64,000 nucleotides of DNA from JAVVEG01 sp041751425. Its GTDB lineage: Bacteria > Pseudomonadota > Gammaproteobacteria > Pseudomonadales > Pseudohongiellaceae. This document shows, piece by piece, positions 52,017-60,291 of this stretch (position 1 is its first letter; each line of letters opens with the position of its first letter). A program made the position numbers and the translations under genes. The DNA lies in assembly GCA_041751425.1 (NCBI GenBank), contig JBGSXL010000001.1:1-64000 (forward strand), written 5' to 3'. The notes under the pieces were generated by a model that searched no databases, was not told where the DNA came from, and was given only the letters and a program-made list of their open reading frames with translations.

Positions 52017-54308
52017 GTGAATATTGAAGGATCATCAGACGTTCTGGACCAGGTGCAACCGAAGGAACCCTGGATACTGGATACATCGAGCCTGAAAAAG
52101 GGTATCGATAACTATCATTACGATGTAAGAATCAGCAGCAAGTTTTCAAGTAACCTGAAAAAACTGGTGACCGCTCTGCTTGAGCAGATCAGCACACCCC
52201 CCACGAAACCCGTCAACAACTCTCGTCAGCTGGATGCTGTGCAAAGCAGTTATCTGGATATGATGACTGTTTTAATTCATCGCGTGAAAACCGATCTCAG
52301 TATTGCGGAAATTCAGATACTGGAATTTGCTGTCATCAAGCATGTGCTGGAACAGGTTCGCGCTCAACTTGACGACTTGATAATCAGCATCAAAGCAAAG
52401 GTCACCGAGTATCAGGCGCGCGGCGACACCGAACTGCTTGCTGCCAATCATCGCCTGGTGAGCTTGCAGAAAAACTACGACACGATTCTTTTCAGAGTGA
52501 ACAGACAGATCTTCACCCAATTGCAAAGAGCAGAGAATCGCCAACTGCGCACACTTCGAAAGCAGTATCTGCCAGGCGCCAACCATGACGCCACCGATAT
52601 GCTGTATAGCCCCATGCTTTTTACCAGCGACTTGAGCAATATTAATTTTCTTGCCGAACATTATCGCATTTGGTCCATCGCTACCGATGACAAATCTGAT
52701 GACGTAGGGTTCAACCGGGTAAACCGGGAACTGGAAACCCTGTTAATTAACGCGCTCCCCAAATTTACTGTTGCTACTTTAAAAGACGAAAAAAGTACTT
52801 CCACTCCGGAGCTGTATGACAGTCTGGGTGGCTTATTGCAAACGCAGCGGTTCATGGGAGTGCCGCACAACCAGAAGGCCGTCATTCAGGAAGAATTCTG
52901 TTGGCTGGACGACCCGGAGGTTGTTCGTCAACTTTTCGATGTAGACCGCTACCCTGCTATTCTTTCTACGGCGCGAGCTGAGCAGGGTTTGAAAAGCTGG
53001 TGGCATCAACGCGGCCAGTTTCAGAAACTCAACCGTGTTTTGGATCGTGTTGCCAAACAACTGGAGCGCTCCAGTGTATTTAAACCACTTATAGCCTCTG
53101 TCCATCTTGCTGATATTTGGAATGAAACGCTGGCGGAACGATTTGATGCGCGAACACTCTGTCAGTATCTGAGCTCGCAAATTACTTTGAAAAAACTGCA
53201 GGAGCGTGCCAGCGGTAAAAAGGTGCTATCAGAGAAATATTTAACTCTGCTGGAGAAAACCGTAGCGGAAATAGACAGTCAGGCCACAACCTGTTCGCGT
53301 CAGAGCGCTGCAAAAATACTTGAAGATGTATGTCGCTTCCGATTACACCTGAAGTACTATCGCTTCGCACATCGCGCGTTCAATAGATTAAACATTCTGA
53401 AGAATCCGGAAGATATTGAGCTGTCCAAGCAGGCCGAAACTCTGTATACACTTTTTACAGATGGTGAAAGAGAAGAGCTGGATTTGAAGATTGCGCATCA
53501 CGCGGTATTGAAAGCGGATGTGCGAGGTTCTACAGTTGTTACCGAGGAGCTGCAAAGCCGGAATCTGAATCCTGCGTCTTATTTTAGTTTGCGCTTTTTC
53601 AGTCCCATCAACAAGATTCTAAGCACTTACAGCGCGAGCAAAGTATTCGTAGAAGGAGATGCTGTCATTCTCAGTTTCCTTGAACACGAACAGGAACCGC
53701 AACAGTGGTTCGCCGTTGCGCGTGCATGTGGCCTGGCAAAATCCATGCTCAGCATTGTGCACGCAAACAATCGCTATTCTAAACAAATGGACCTGCCTCC
53801 TCTGGAACTCGGGATTGGTATCTGCTATTTGGGGAAATCACCACACTTTCTTTACGATGAGGAAAAACCAATCATGATTTCATCAGCGATTGGTTTGGCA
53901 GACAGACTTTCGGGTTGTTCATGGAAACTGAGAGATAAATTTAACCCGGGTCTTTTTAGTGTGGATATTTTTGAATTGCCAGAGGGTGAGCAGGACAAAG
54001 GCGAAAAGGGACAACAGGTACTACGCTACAATGTGAACGGCATACTGCTGGAGGATGCAGCACTGGCAAAATTACGCACAGAGATAAACCTGAAGCGCGC
54101 AACCGTCAAGATCAATAATGAACAGATTGTTCTATTGGTTGGTAAGTATCCGGATACGGAAGGCAAAAGTCATGACCTGGTAATTCGCGAAGGTCGTATC
54201 GGTATTTGGCGAGATAATGCGACGGAAACCGGTGCTCGTACTGACAAACCCTTTTACGAGGTTGTCAGTAATCGCAAGTTCATCTCAGAAGTTGTCGGCA
54301 AGCTTTAA
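52017..54308 (+). CDS. Large protein with C-terminal class III nucleotidyl-cyclase-like domain
   Basis: A 763-residue protein without signal peptide or membrane helix. The first 490 residues are helical and match no family I recognise. From about residue 495 the pattern is that of a class III adenylyl/guanylyl cyclase: first metal Asp in LKADVRGSTVVTEEL, second Asp 47 residues on in KVFVEGDAVILSF, then LELGIGICYLG and ISSAIGLADRLSG, equivalent to the VNxAaR helix with Arg kept but Asn replaced by Gly. The tail (about 670-763) is another small domain. Activity is plausible but unproven. GTG start, no clear ribosome-binding site. Follows the orphan binding protein and ends four bases from a convergent gene. 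Confidence 0.7.
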   Translation: MNIEGSSDVLDQVQPKEPWILDTSSLKKGIDNYHYDVRISSKFSSNLKKLVTALLEQISTPPTKPVNNSRQLDAVQSSYLDMMTVLIHRVKTDLSIAEIQILEFAVIKHVLEQVRAQLDDLIISIKAKVTEYQARGDTELLAANHRLVSLQKNYDTILFRVNRQIFTQLQRAENRQLRTLRKQYLPGANHDATDMLYSPMLFTSDLSNINFLAEHYRIWSIATDDKSDDVGFNRVNRELETLLINALPKFTVATLKDEKSTSTPELYDSLGGLLQTQRFMGVPHNQKAVIQEEFCWLDDPEVVRQLFDVDRYPAILSTARAEQGLKSWWHQRGQFQKLNRVLDRVAKQLERSSVFKPLIASVHLADIWNETLAERFDARTLCQYLSSQITLKKLQERASGKKVLSEKYLTLLEKTVAEIDSQATTCSRQSAAKILEDVCRFRLHLKYYRFAHRAFNRLNILKNPEDIELSKQAETLYTLFTDGEREELDLKIAHHAVLKADVRGSTVVTEELQSRNLNPASYFSLRFFSPINKILSTYSASKVFVEGDAVILSFLEHEQEPQQWFAVARACGLAKSMLSIVHANNRYSKQMDLPPLELGIGICYLGKSPHFLYDEEKPIMISSAIGLADRLSGCSWKLRDKFNPGLFSVDIFELPEGEQDKGEKGQQVLRYNVNGILLEDAALAKLRTEINLKRATVKINNEQIVLLVGKYPDTEGKSHDLVIREGRIGIWRDNATETGARTDKPFYEVVSNRKFISEVVGKL

Positions 54309-54311
54309 GTC

Positions 54312-55055
54312 TCAGTGATGATGTCCACCCATACCATGGGCGTGACGATGAGCAATCTCCTCCATGCTGGCAGGACGCACATTCTGAACCTGAATCTCAT
54401 AATGCAGCGTTCTTCCCGCAAACGGATGATTGATGTCCACATCCACCGTAAATTTTCCGGCTTTGACAACTACAGCACTCTTTGCGCCTTTGTCAGTCTT
54501 CAAAGTTATTATCTGACCCGGTACAGCGCGCTTTTGTCCTTTCGGTAAAGTCAGATGCTTCACAGGCACCCTATGCACAGCGTTTGGCCGACGCGGACCA
54601 TAAGCTTGTTCCGGCGCTAACGTAATTGCAATTTCGTCCCCGGCACGCTTACCAACCATTGCCTCTTCCAACCCTGTGATCACGTTGCCGTGACCATGCA
54701 GATACAGAAGCGGTTCACGCCCGAATGACTGCTCCAGCCAGGCAGACTTGGCGCCATTGATGATCTCACACAGTCTGTAATGAAAAGAGACAACGCAATT
54801 GTCGGCAATTGCCATACCGGCTTTGCTGTCCGATTTTTCCGCAGTTGCAGTTGCTGCAGGCTTCTCTGCAGGCTTCTTAACCGGCTTCTTTGCAGGATTG
54901 ACCGCTTCTTTCTTTACTGTAGTCTTTTTTGCTGGCGCCTTCTCTACAGGTTTTTTGGCGGCCGCGGCAGTTTTCTTTTCTGGCGCTGCAGTTTCTTTCT
55001 TTGGCGCTTTAGTCGCTTTGGGTTTGCTTGCTTTGCTGGTTTTTGGCTCAGTCAT
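54312..55055 (-). CDS. SlyD-like FKBP peptidyl-prolyl isomerase with histone-H1-like tail
   Basis: A 247-residue protein. Residues 1-75 are almost only Lys, Ala, Pro, Thr and Glu (AKKPVEKAPAKKTTVKKEA, KKPVKKPAEKPA), like histone H1 or bacterial AlgP tails. The rest is a SlyD-type FKBP: NCVVSFHYRLCEIINGAKSAWLEQSFGREPLLYLHGHGNVITGLEEAMVGKRAGDEI with an IF insert, VDINHPFAGRTLHYEIQVQNV, and a His-rich C-terminus HRHAHGMGGHHH. SlyD proteins assist folding and nickel delivery; the tail could bind nucleic acid. No terminator seen between it and the convergent cyclase-like gene. Confidence 0.88.
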   Translation of the reverse strand: MTEPKTSKASKPKATKAPKKETAAPEKKTAAAAKKPVEKAPAKKTTVKKEAVNPAKKPVKKPAEKPAATATAEKSDSKAGMAIADNCVVSFHYRLCEIINGAKSAWLEQSFGREPLLYLHGHGNVITGLEEAMVGKRAGDEIAITLAPEQAYGPRRPNAVHRVPVKHLTLPKGQKRAVPGQIITLKTDKGAKSAVVVKAGKFTVDVDINHPFAGRTLHYEIQVQNVRPASMEEIAHRHAHGMGGHHH

Positions 55056-55350
55056 GTATTGCGCTCCGGTTCAGATGATCGGATTTTAGCAGACCTGATC
55101 ACGCCACTGCCATATATGACTGAGTCCCTATCGCATCCCGACAACCATGCAGTGCGGAGATAGCTTTTTTGTATCGTTTCTGACAAAAAATTAAATTAGT
55201 ATTAACACCTGAAACACAGTAAGGTCTTTTTCACCATGCGGAAAGTTCGATATCCGTTGCAGCAGGCTGGGAAGCTGTAACTGCCGCTTGCACCCTCAAT
55301 GCATTGTAACCGATTGAGTATAGTAACTTTTTTTAATCTGGAGATGATTT

Positions 55351-55770
55351 ATGTCACTTAAGGGCACCAAAACAGAAGATAACTTGAAGGCAGCGTTCGC
55401 TGGCGAGTCTCAGGCCAACCGTCGCTACCTGTACTTCGCACAAAAAGCAGACGTTGAGGGCTACAACGATGTGTCCATGCTGTTCCGCTCCACTGCAGAA
55501 GGGGAGACCGGACACGCGCACGGTCATCTTGAGTACCTGGAAGCCGTAGGTGATCCTGCGACCGGTATGCCAATCGGCGGTACTGCGGACAATCTGCGCT
55601 CGGCCGTTGCTGGCGAGACGCATGAATATACTGACATGTACCCAGGCATGGCAAAAGATGCTCGTGATGAAGGATTTGATGAGATAGCTGACTGGATGGA
55701 AACGCTTGCGAAAGCCGAGCGCTCACATGCCAATCGCTTCCAGAAAGCTCTGGATTCTCTGGACGCTTGA
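55351..55770 (+). CDS. Rubrerythrin (erythrin domain only)
   Basis: A 139-residue ferritin-like di-iron protein. Ligand glutamates and histidines lie in AFAGESQANRRYLYFAQKA, STAEGETGHAHGHLEYL, AVAGETHEYTDMYPGMA and LAKAERSHANRFQKAL. It has no cysteine and no C-terminal rubredoxin domain, so electrons must come from another protein. Rubrerythrins reduce peroxide. The next two genes, an Fe-S CCG protein and DUF3501, form a set with it seen in many Proteobacteria. Strong GGAG site nine bases before ATG. About 295 bases upstream are non-coding, with AT-rich promoter-like sequence but no clean consensus. Confidence 0.93.
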   Translation: MSLKGTKTEDNLKAAFAGESQANRRYLYFAQKADVEGYNDVSMLFRSTAEGETGHAHGHLEYLEAVGDPATGMPIGGTADNLRSAVAGETHEYTDMYPGMAKDARDEGFDEIADWMETLAKAERSHANRFQKALDSLDA

Positions 55771-55786
55771 TCACCGCGCTGAAAAC

Positions 55787-55814
55787 CCTCAGGCAACCGC
55801 CCGGTAGCCTGAGG
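55787..55814 (+). terminator. Hairpin between rubrerythrin and the Fe-S gene
   Basis: CCTCAGGC (55787-55794) pairs with GCCTGAGG (55807-55814) around a 12-base loop, 16 bases after the rubrerythrin stop. No T tract follows, so it may stabilise the rubrerythrin mRNA or act as a weak attenuator rather than a full terminator. A smaller AATCGCG/CGCGATT hairpin follows near 55845-55861. Confidence 0.5.
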
Positions 55815-55909
55815 ATGTTCACTTGTATTTGCTGAATGCATAAATCGCGTTTTCGCGATTCACCGCTAATCTCATGCAGCGAACAACCCGAACCTGATGG
55901 AGCTAAACC

Positions 55910-57238
55910 ATGAGTGAAGAAAAACGTGAAGGCGGATTAGGCGCGCCTACTCGTCACCCACTGAATCAGCACGGTGAAAAGTTCTATGATGACCAGGATC
56001 TGAACAAGGAGCTGGAACGGGTTTTTGATATCTGTCACGGCTGCAGAAGGTGCGTTAGTCTTTGTAATGCATTTCCGGTTCTTTTTGATCTTGTCGATGA
56101 AAGCGAAACCATGGAAGTTGACGGTGTTGCCGTCGGGGATTATCAAAAGGTTGTCGACCAGTGTTATTTGTGCGACCTGTGCTATCTGACTAAATGTCCC
56201 TATGTTCCACCACATGAATGGAATGTCGATTTTCCGCATCTCATGCTGCGCGCCAAAATTGTCAACTACGAAAAGGGCAATACCAAACGTCGCGACAATA
56301 TTATTACCAGCACGGACCTGATTGGTAAAGTAGCTACTGCACCATTCGTGAATGCGATGGTGAACGCCGCCAACAAGAGCAAACCATTACGTGGTCTATT
56401 GGAGAAAACTCTGGAGATTCACCAGGACGCTCGACTTCCGGCTTATGTGCGGCCGACACTGCAAACTACACTGAGAAAAGAGTTGGGTGAGACAACGCAC
56501 AGCACCGAAAATGCCAACAAGGTTATCCTGTTTACCACCTGTTACTGCAACTACAATGAGCCCGATGTTGGCGACAGTTTGTACCGCGTTTTTCAGCACA
56601 ATGACATCACTGTCGAGATCATGAGCCGGGAACATTGTTGCGGGATGCCGAAACTGGAACTTGGCGATCTGAAGACCGTCGACATGTTGATGGAGAGAAA
56701 TATACCCGAGCTTTACGATCGGGTTAAAGCGGGCTGGAGTATTGTTGCCGCTGTTCCTTCCTGCGTATTGATGTTCAAACAGGAATTGCCGTTATTGTAT
56801 CCGAACGATGAGCGTGTTGTTACCGTTGGCAAAGCATTCCATGATCCGTTTGAATACCTGCACAAGTTACACAAATCCGGTCAGTTTAAAACTGATTTCA
56901 AAAACTCGCTGGGTAATGTCAGCTACCATGTCGCCTGTCACCAGCGTGTGCAGAATATTGGCCCTAAGACGCGACAGATTCTTGAACTGATTCCTGAAAC
57001 TTCTGTAAAAAGTATAGAGCGCTGTTCGGGCCATGACGGCACTTACGGTGTAAAGAAGGAGTCCCTTGTATTTGCGAATAAAATTGTCGCGCCTGTAGTA
57101 CGCCAGATTAAAGAACAGCAACCAGATTATTTTGGTAGTGACTGTCCTGTAGCGGGGCGACATATAGAACACAATTTGAGTAACGGCCAGGAGCACACTC
57201 ACCCGTTGGATCTCCTGCGTAAAGCTTACGGTATTTGA
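55910..57238 (+). CDS. (Fe-S)-binding protein, HdrD/GlpC-like with CCG domains
   Basis: A 442-residue redox protein. Two 4Fe-4S ferredoxin motifs lead: CHGCRRCVSLCNAFP and CYLCDLCYLTKCPYVP. The first cysteine-rich CCG domain has TCYCNYNEPDVGDSL and SREHCCGMPKLE; the second VACHQRVQNIG and ERCSGHDGTYGVK with CSG in place of CCG. Such CCG domains bind noncanonical clusters in heterodisulfide reductase and GlpC. It probably carries electrons for rubrerythrin or an associated quinone; the physiological reaction is unknown. Between rubrerythrin and DUF3501, transcribed together. Confidence 0.88.
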   Translation: MSEEKREGGLGAPTRHPLNQHGEKFYDDQDLNKELERVFDICHGCRRCVSLCNAFPVLFDLVDESETMEVDGVAVGDYQKVVDQCYLCDLCYLTKCPYVPPHEWNVDFPHLMLRAKIVNYEKGNTKRRDNIITSTDLIGKVATAPFVNAMVNAANKSKPLRGLLEKTLEIHQDARLPAYVRPTLQTTLRKELGETTHSTENANKVILFTTCYCNYNEPDVGDSLYRVFQHNDITVEIMSREHCCGMPKLELGDLKTVDMLMERNIPELYDRVKAGWSIVAAVPSCVLMFKQELPLLYPNDERVVTVGKAFHDPFEYLHKLHKSGQFKTDFKNSLGNVSYHVACHQRVQNIGPKTRQILELIPETSVKSIERCSGHDGTYGVKKESLVFANKIVAPVVRQIKEQQPDYFGSDCPVAGRHIEHNLSNGQEHTHPLDLLRKAYGI

Positions 57239-57294
57239 TTTCAGAATTAACTTTTTGAATTTGCCTGCATCGAAACGCAGGAAAAGGAACTGAC

Positions 57295-57879
57295 ATGAAG
57301 AAGTTGACTGTGGCGGACCTTGGCACGCTTGATCAATATGAGAAGCAGCGGCCTGCATTGCGACAAGCTATTATCGAACACAAAAAAAACCGACGCGTAC
57401 CTTTGGGTCCGAACGCCTCTTTATATTTTGAAGACTATATGACGATGAAGTATCAGGTTCAGGAAATGATGCGCACAGAGAAATTGCGTGATACTGAAGC
57501 CATTGAAGAAGAGGTTGGCGCGTACAATCCTTTGATCCCCGATGGCACAAATCTTAAAGCCACTTTCATGATCGAGTATTCCGATGAGGAAGTACGCAAG
57601 CAGGCATTGCGTAAACTTATCGGGATTGAGGACAAGGTGTTTATCCGTATTGAAGGATTTGCTGCGGTTTACCCCATTGCAGATGAGGATCTGGAAAGGA
57701 GTACCGATGAGAAGACCTCAGCTGTCCATTTCCTGCGCTTTGAGTTCACTGAGGAGATGATAGCGGCGGCGAAGAAAGGGGCTGTCTGGTCAATCGTTTG
57801 CGAACATCCGGCTTACGAACACAAGGTTGACCCGCTTCCCGAGAATATCGCCAGCTCCTTGAGCAGGGACTTCCACTAA
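57295..57879 (+). CDS. DUF3501 family protein
   Basis: A 194-residue soluble protein of unknown function. Family features are the N-terminal MKKLTVADLGTLDQYEKQRPALRQAIIEHKKNRRVPLGPNAS, LYFEDYMTMKYQVQEMMRTE, AYNPLIPDGTNLKATFMIEYSD and the C-terminal KTSAVHFLRFEFTEEM. It always seems to travel with rubrerythrin and the CCG Fe-S protein, suggesting a shared oxidative-stress role. AAGGAAC site before ATG. A perfect palindrome begins at its stop codon. Confidence 0.88.
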   Translation: MKKLTVADLGTLDQYEKQRPALRQAIIEHKKNRRVPLGPNASLYFEDYMTMKYQVQEMMRTEKLRDTEAIEEEVGAYNPLIPDGTNLKATFMIEYSDEEVRKQALRKLIGIEDKVFIRIEGFAAVYPIADEDLERSTDEKTSAVHFLRFEFTEEMIAAAKKGAVWSIVCEHPAYEHKVDPLPENIASSLSRDFH

Positions 57880-57909
57880 TTCACGTAAACACGAGACTGT
57901 GAATTAGTG
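57874..57909. promoter_or_regulatory. Perfect 11-bp palindrome overlapping the DUF3501 stop and touching a TATAAT box
   Basis: CACTAATTCAC (57874-57884) and GTGAATTAGTG (57899-57909) are exact inverted copies separated by 14 bases. TATAAT (57910-57915) follows immediately. The element could be a transcript-end hairpin for DUF3501 or an operator controlling the small gene at 57956. No T tract; no clear -35 box. Confidence 0.55.
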
Positions 57910-57955
57910 TATAATCGGCGACTTTTCCAACGACCACTGATATCAAAGGCAGTTT

Positions 57956-58132
57956 ATGGCTACTAAACCCAGAAAAGACAATTCCGTGGATAATCGCGTC
58001 AATTTGTCTGAACACATCGAGACCTTTCTCAAATCTGGCGGCAAGGTTAAACAGATTCCCTCAGGGACCAGCGGACAAACTTCAACAAGCGGCCCGCGCC
58101 AGATAGTACTCAGTCATAAGAGCAACACTTAA
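57956..58132 (+). CDS. Small conserved-looking protein (58 residues)
   Basis: Begins MATKPRKDNSVDNRVNLSE and continues HIETFLKSGGKVKQIPSGTS. The VNLSEHIETFLKSGGKVKQIP core resembles short uncharacterised gammaproteobacterial proteins, but I cannot name a family. It is basic, soluble, with no signal peptide, and has a TATAAT box 40 bases upstream, so it is probably expressed from its own promoter. AAAGGCAG before the ATG is a fair ribosome-binding site. A 12-bp inverted repeat follows its stop. Confidence 0.7.
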   Translation: MATKPRKDNSVDNRVNLSEHIETFLKSGGKVKQIPSGTSGQTSTSGPRQIVLSHKSNT

Positions 58133-58146
58133 CTCTTCAATATGTT

Positions 58147-58171
58147 TGTAGCCTGTCAATGACAGGTTACA
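58147..58171. terminator. Inverted repeat between the small gene and TraB/GumN gene
   Basis: TGTAGCCTGTCA and TGACAGGTTACA form 12-bp arms with one G-U-type mismatch around a single A. It lies between two convergent genes and overlaps the stop codon of the minus-strand one; position suggests a shared transcript-end structure, though no T tract is present. Confidence 0.45.
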
Positions 58172-59114
58172 GGCGCGAAGCCTCATAACCTTTATCTTCA
58201 AGCATTTTCAACAAACCATCATCACCCACCAGGTGTGCAGCCCCGACAAGCACGAACTCGGTTCCTTCCTGTTGGAACATGGCCTCGATAAGCGGCAACC
58301 AATTATTGTTTCTCTCTACCAACAAGCTGTCGTATAGCTCTGGGGCTTCGTTCTTCATCTCGTCTATGAACAGTTCGGACAACATATTGTCGTTTCCGGT
58401 GCGCCAGGCTTGAATCATCTGATCCATCATCTCTGTTTGCTGCAAGTCGCGCAGTGACATCAGAATAAACTCACTTTCATTGCCTTCGCCCATATCCGCC
58501 AAAAAGCCAATCTGTTCGTCCAGCGTTTCCAGTTGCCCAACTGGCTTACCATCTCCCATGGCTCGAATTGAATAATAAGAATCCACACCCTGCGGGGTGA
58601 ACCCCATTTTTTGCATCTCAATCACTGTCAACGTGCTGGTGAGTAAGCCAGGCTTGAACTTCTGCACCATGGCTATAGGCAAACCAACAGTTTCCATGTG
58701 TGCGGCCAGCGTGGCATAAGCTTCTTCGCTAAGAACGCTTTGCAGAGTTCGCTCGTCCTGATAGGTCAATTGCTGCATCATGCGGGTCTGCACACTGATG
58801 TCATTCATGCCATTGATGTCCGTTTCGAAATAGAGCATGTCTGAATCCTGGTAGGCCTGCTCGTACTGCGGTGGCAGCGGATAATCGGAAGCTCGCAGCA
58901 AGTGCACTGTGCCACCGAGATACACCTTGTCATCACCGGAACTGATGACCCACACAGACGAAGGTGCAGTCTCGTCCGCTGCATAGACAGCACCAGTAAA
59001 TACAGCCAATGTCCCGGCCAGCGAGAGGAAAAGCACTCTGCTAAGAATGCGTAAGTGATTGCTTACTGTCATGATTGATTGCCTGTACTCTTGAATGTAA
59101 TTTCCGTATTGCAT
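58167..59114 (-). CDS. TraB/GumN family protein
   Basis: A 315-residue predicted exported protein. After an N-terminal hydrophobic signal (VLFLSLAGTLAVFTGAVYAA), it shows the family motifs VYLGGTVHLLRASDYPLPPQYEQAYQDSD (GxxH), and C-terminal FVLVGAAHLVGDDGLLKMLEDKGY. The family may be metal-dependent peptidases related to TIKI; function here unknown. Two in-frame ATGs exist (59114 and 59072); the first has AAGGAAG seven bases upstream and is preferred, giving a rather long N-region before the signal core. Confidence 0.85.
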   Translation of the reverse strand: MQYGNYIQEYRQSIMTVSNHLRILSRVLFLSLAGTLAVFTGAVYAADETAPSSVWVISSGDDKVYLGGTVHLLRASDYPLPPQYEQAYQDSDMLYFETDINGMNDISVQTRMMQQLTYQDERTLQSVLSEEAYATLAAHMETVGLPIAMVQKFKPGLLTSTLTVIEMQKMGFTPQGVDSYYSIRAMGDGKPVGQLETLDEQIGFLADMGEGNESEFILMSLRDLQQTEMMDQMIQAWRTGNDNMLSELFIDEMKNEAPELYDSLLVERNNNWLPLIEAMFQQEGTEFVLVGAAHLVGDDGLLKMLEDKGYEASRL

Positions 59115-59198
59115 AGTCGCTTCCTTCTGGTGAATTTAAGGTAGCATACACAGTCTGGCACGCTCTCGTGCGGCAATTTATAGCACCAAACACCCACT

Positions 59199-59558
59199 AT
59201 GGCGAAAATTTTATTCCGACTGCGCAATGTTCCCGAAGATGAGGCCGAAGACGTGCGCGAGCTGTTGGAGGAGCATCAGTTCGACTACTACGAAACCAGC
59301 CCCGGCAACTGGGGTATTTCAATGCCTGCCATCTGGTTGCGCAACAAGGAGGATTACCCGCGCGCAAAAGAATTGCTGGATATCTACCAACAGGAGCGCG
59401 TGATTCGGGTGCGACAGGAGTATCAGCAGTTGAAAGAAGCAGGTCAGGTGACAACGATGCTGGACAGGCTGCGCGATAACCCTCTGCAAGTTATCAGCTA
59501 TATCGCTATCAGCGCAGCAATTCTCTACGTATCCATCAGCGTCTTCTTTAACTTCTGA
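59199..59558 (+). CDS. DUF6164-like membrane-anchored protein
   Basis: A 119-residue protein with a compact N-terminal domain (MAKILFRLRNVPEDEAEDVRELLEEHQFDYYETSPGNWGIS, IWLRNKEDYPRAKELLDIYQQER) resembling putative signal-transducing DUF2007-type folds, and one C-terminal membrane helix (VISYIAISAAILYVSISVFF). Homologues are common uncharacterised gammaproteobacterial proteins. Function unknown. Overlaps the convergent FAH-family gene by 11 bases. Confidence 0.78.
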   Translation: MAKILFRLRNVPEDEAEDVRELLEEHQFDYYETSPGNWGISMPAIWLRNKEDYPRAKELLDIYQQERVIRVRQEYQQLKEAGQVTTMLDRLRDNPLQVISYIAISAAILYVSISVFFNF

Positions 59559-60234
59559 TCTCTATCTGCAAATTCTGCAGACCTGCGATTCTAGCATCGA
59601 GAATATCGCCGGGGCCAATAGCGCCAACGCCAGCCGGAGTGCCGCTGAATATGAGATCTCCTGCGCGCAATTCATAGTAAGTGGAAAGTTCTGTTATCAC
59701 TTCCGGAATATTCCAGATCAGATCGCTGATATCTCCGCGCTGACGCAATTGTCCATTTACTGAAAGCGTAATTTCCCCGGCATTGATCAGTCCGGTTTCC
59801 GTAACCGGACTGATTGCAGATACTGGTGCCGAGTAGTCAAACCCTTTCGCTGTATCCCATGGCCGACCTTTACCCTTGGCCTCCGCCTGCAAATCACGCC
59901 TTGTAAAGTCAATGCCAACGGCATAACCGAATATGGCCTCTTCCGCCTGCGTTATTGTAAGATTCCTGCCCCCTTTATTCAGTGCGACAACCAGCTCAAC
60001 CTCATGATGCAAATCAGAGGTGCGGGAGGGATAAGGAATGTCCTTGCCATTGAAAAGAACCGCGTTAGCTGGTTTGCTGAAAAAAAACGGCGCTTCTCTA
60101 TCCGGATTCGCACCCATCTCTTTTGCATGTGCGGCATAGTTTCTGCCCACGCAATAAACTCTGTTAACCGGAAATCGTTCTTCTTTCCCATGGATGGCTA
60201 CGGTGGGAACGGGTATATCAAAAAGCAGTTTCAA
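59548..60234 (-). CDS. Fumarylacetoacetate hydrolase (FAH) family protein
   Basis: A 228-residue metal-dependent enzyme. Motifs are VYCVGRNYAAHAKEMG, FFFSKPANAVL, DLHHEVELVVAL (metal Glu pair), GYAVGIDFTRRDLQAEAKGKGRPWDTAKGFD and LIFSGTPAGVGAIGPGD. The family includes fumarylpyruvate hydrolases, acylpyruvases and oxaloacetate decarboxylases; this compact form most resembles acylpyruvase/YcgM. The substrate cannot be fixed. Fifty-seven bases downstream of lhr, same strand, possible operon. Confidence 0.9.
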   Translation of the reverse strand: MKLLFDIPVPTVAIHGKEERFPVNRVYCVGRNYAAHAKEMGANPDREAPFFFSKPANAVLFNGKDIPYPSRTSDLHHEVELVVALNKGGRNLTITQAEEAIFGYAVGIDFTRRDLQAEAKGKGRPWDTAKGFDYSAPVSAISPVTETGLINAGEITLSVNGQLRQRGDISDLIWNIPEVITELSTYYELRAGDLIFSGTPAGVGAIGPGDILDARIAGLQNLQIEIRS

Positions 60235-60291
60235 TGGCTGACTCCTTGCGTGCGTATTTATCGCGGATTGTTTATGTTTTTGTGCAGAAAT

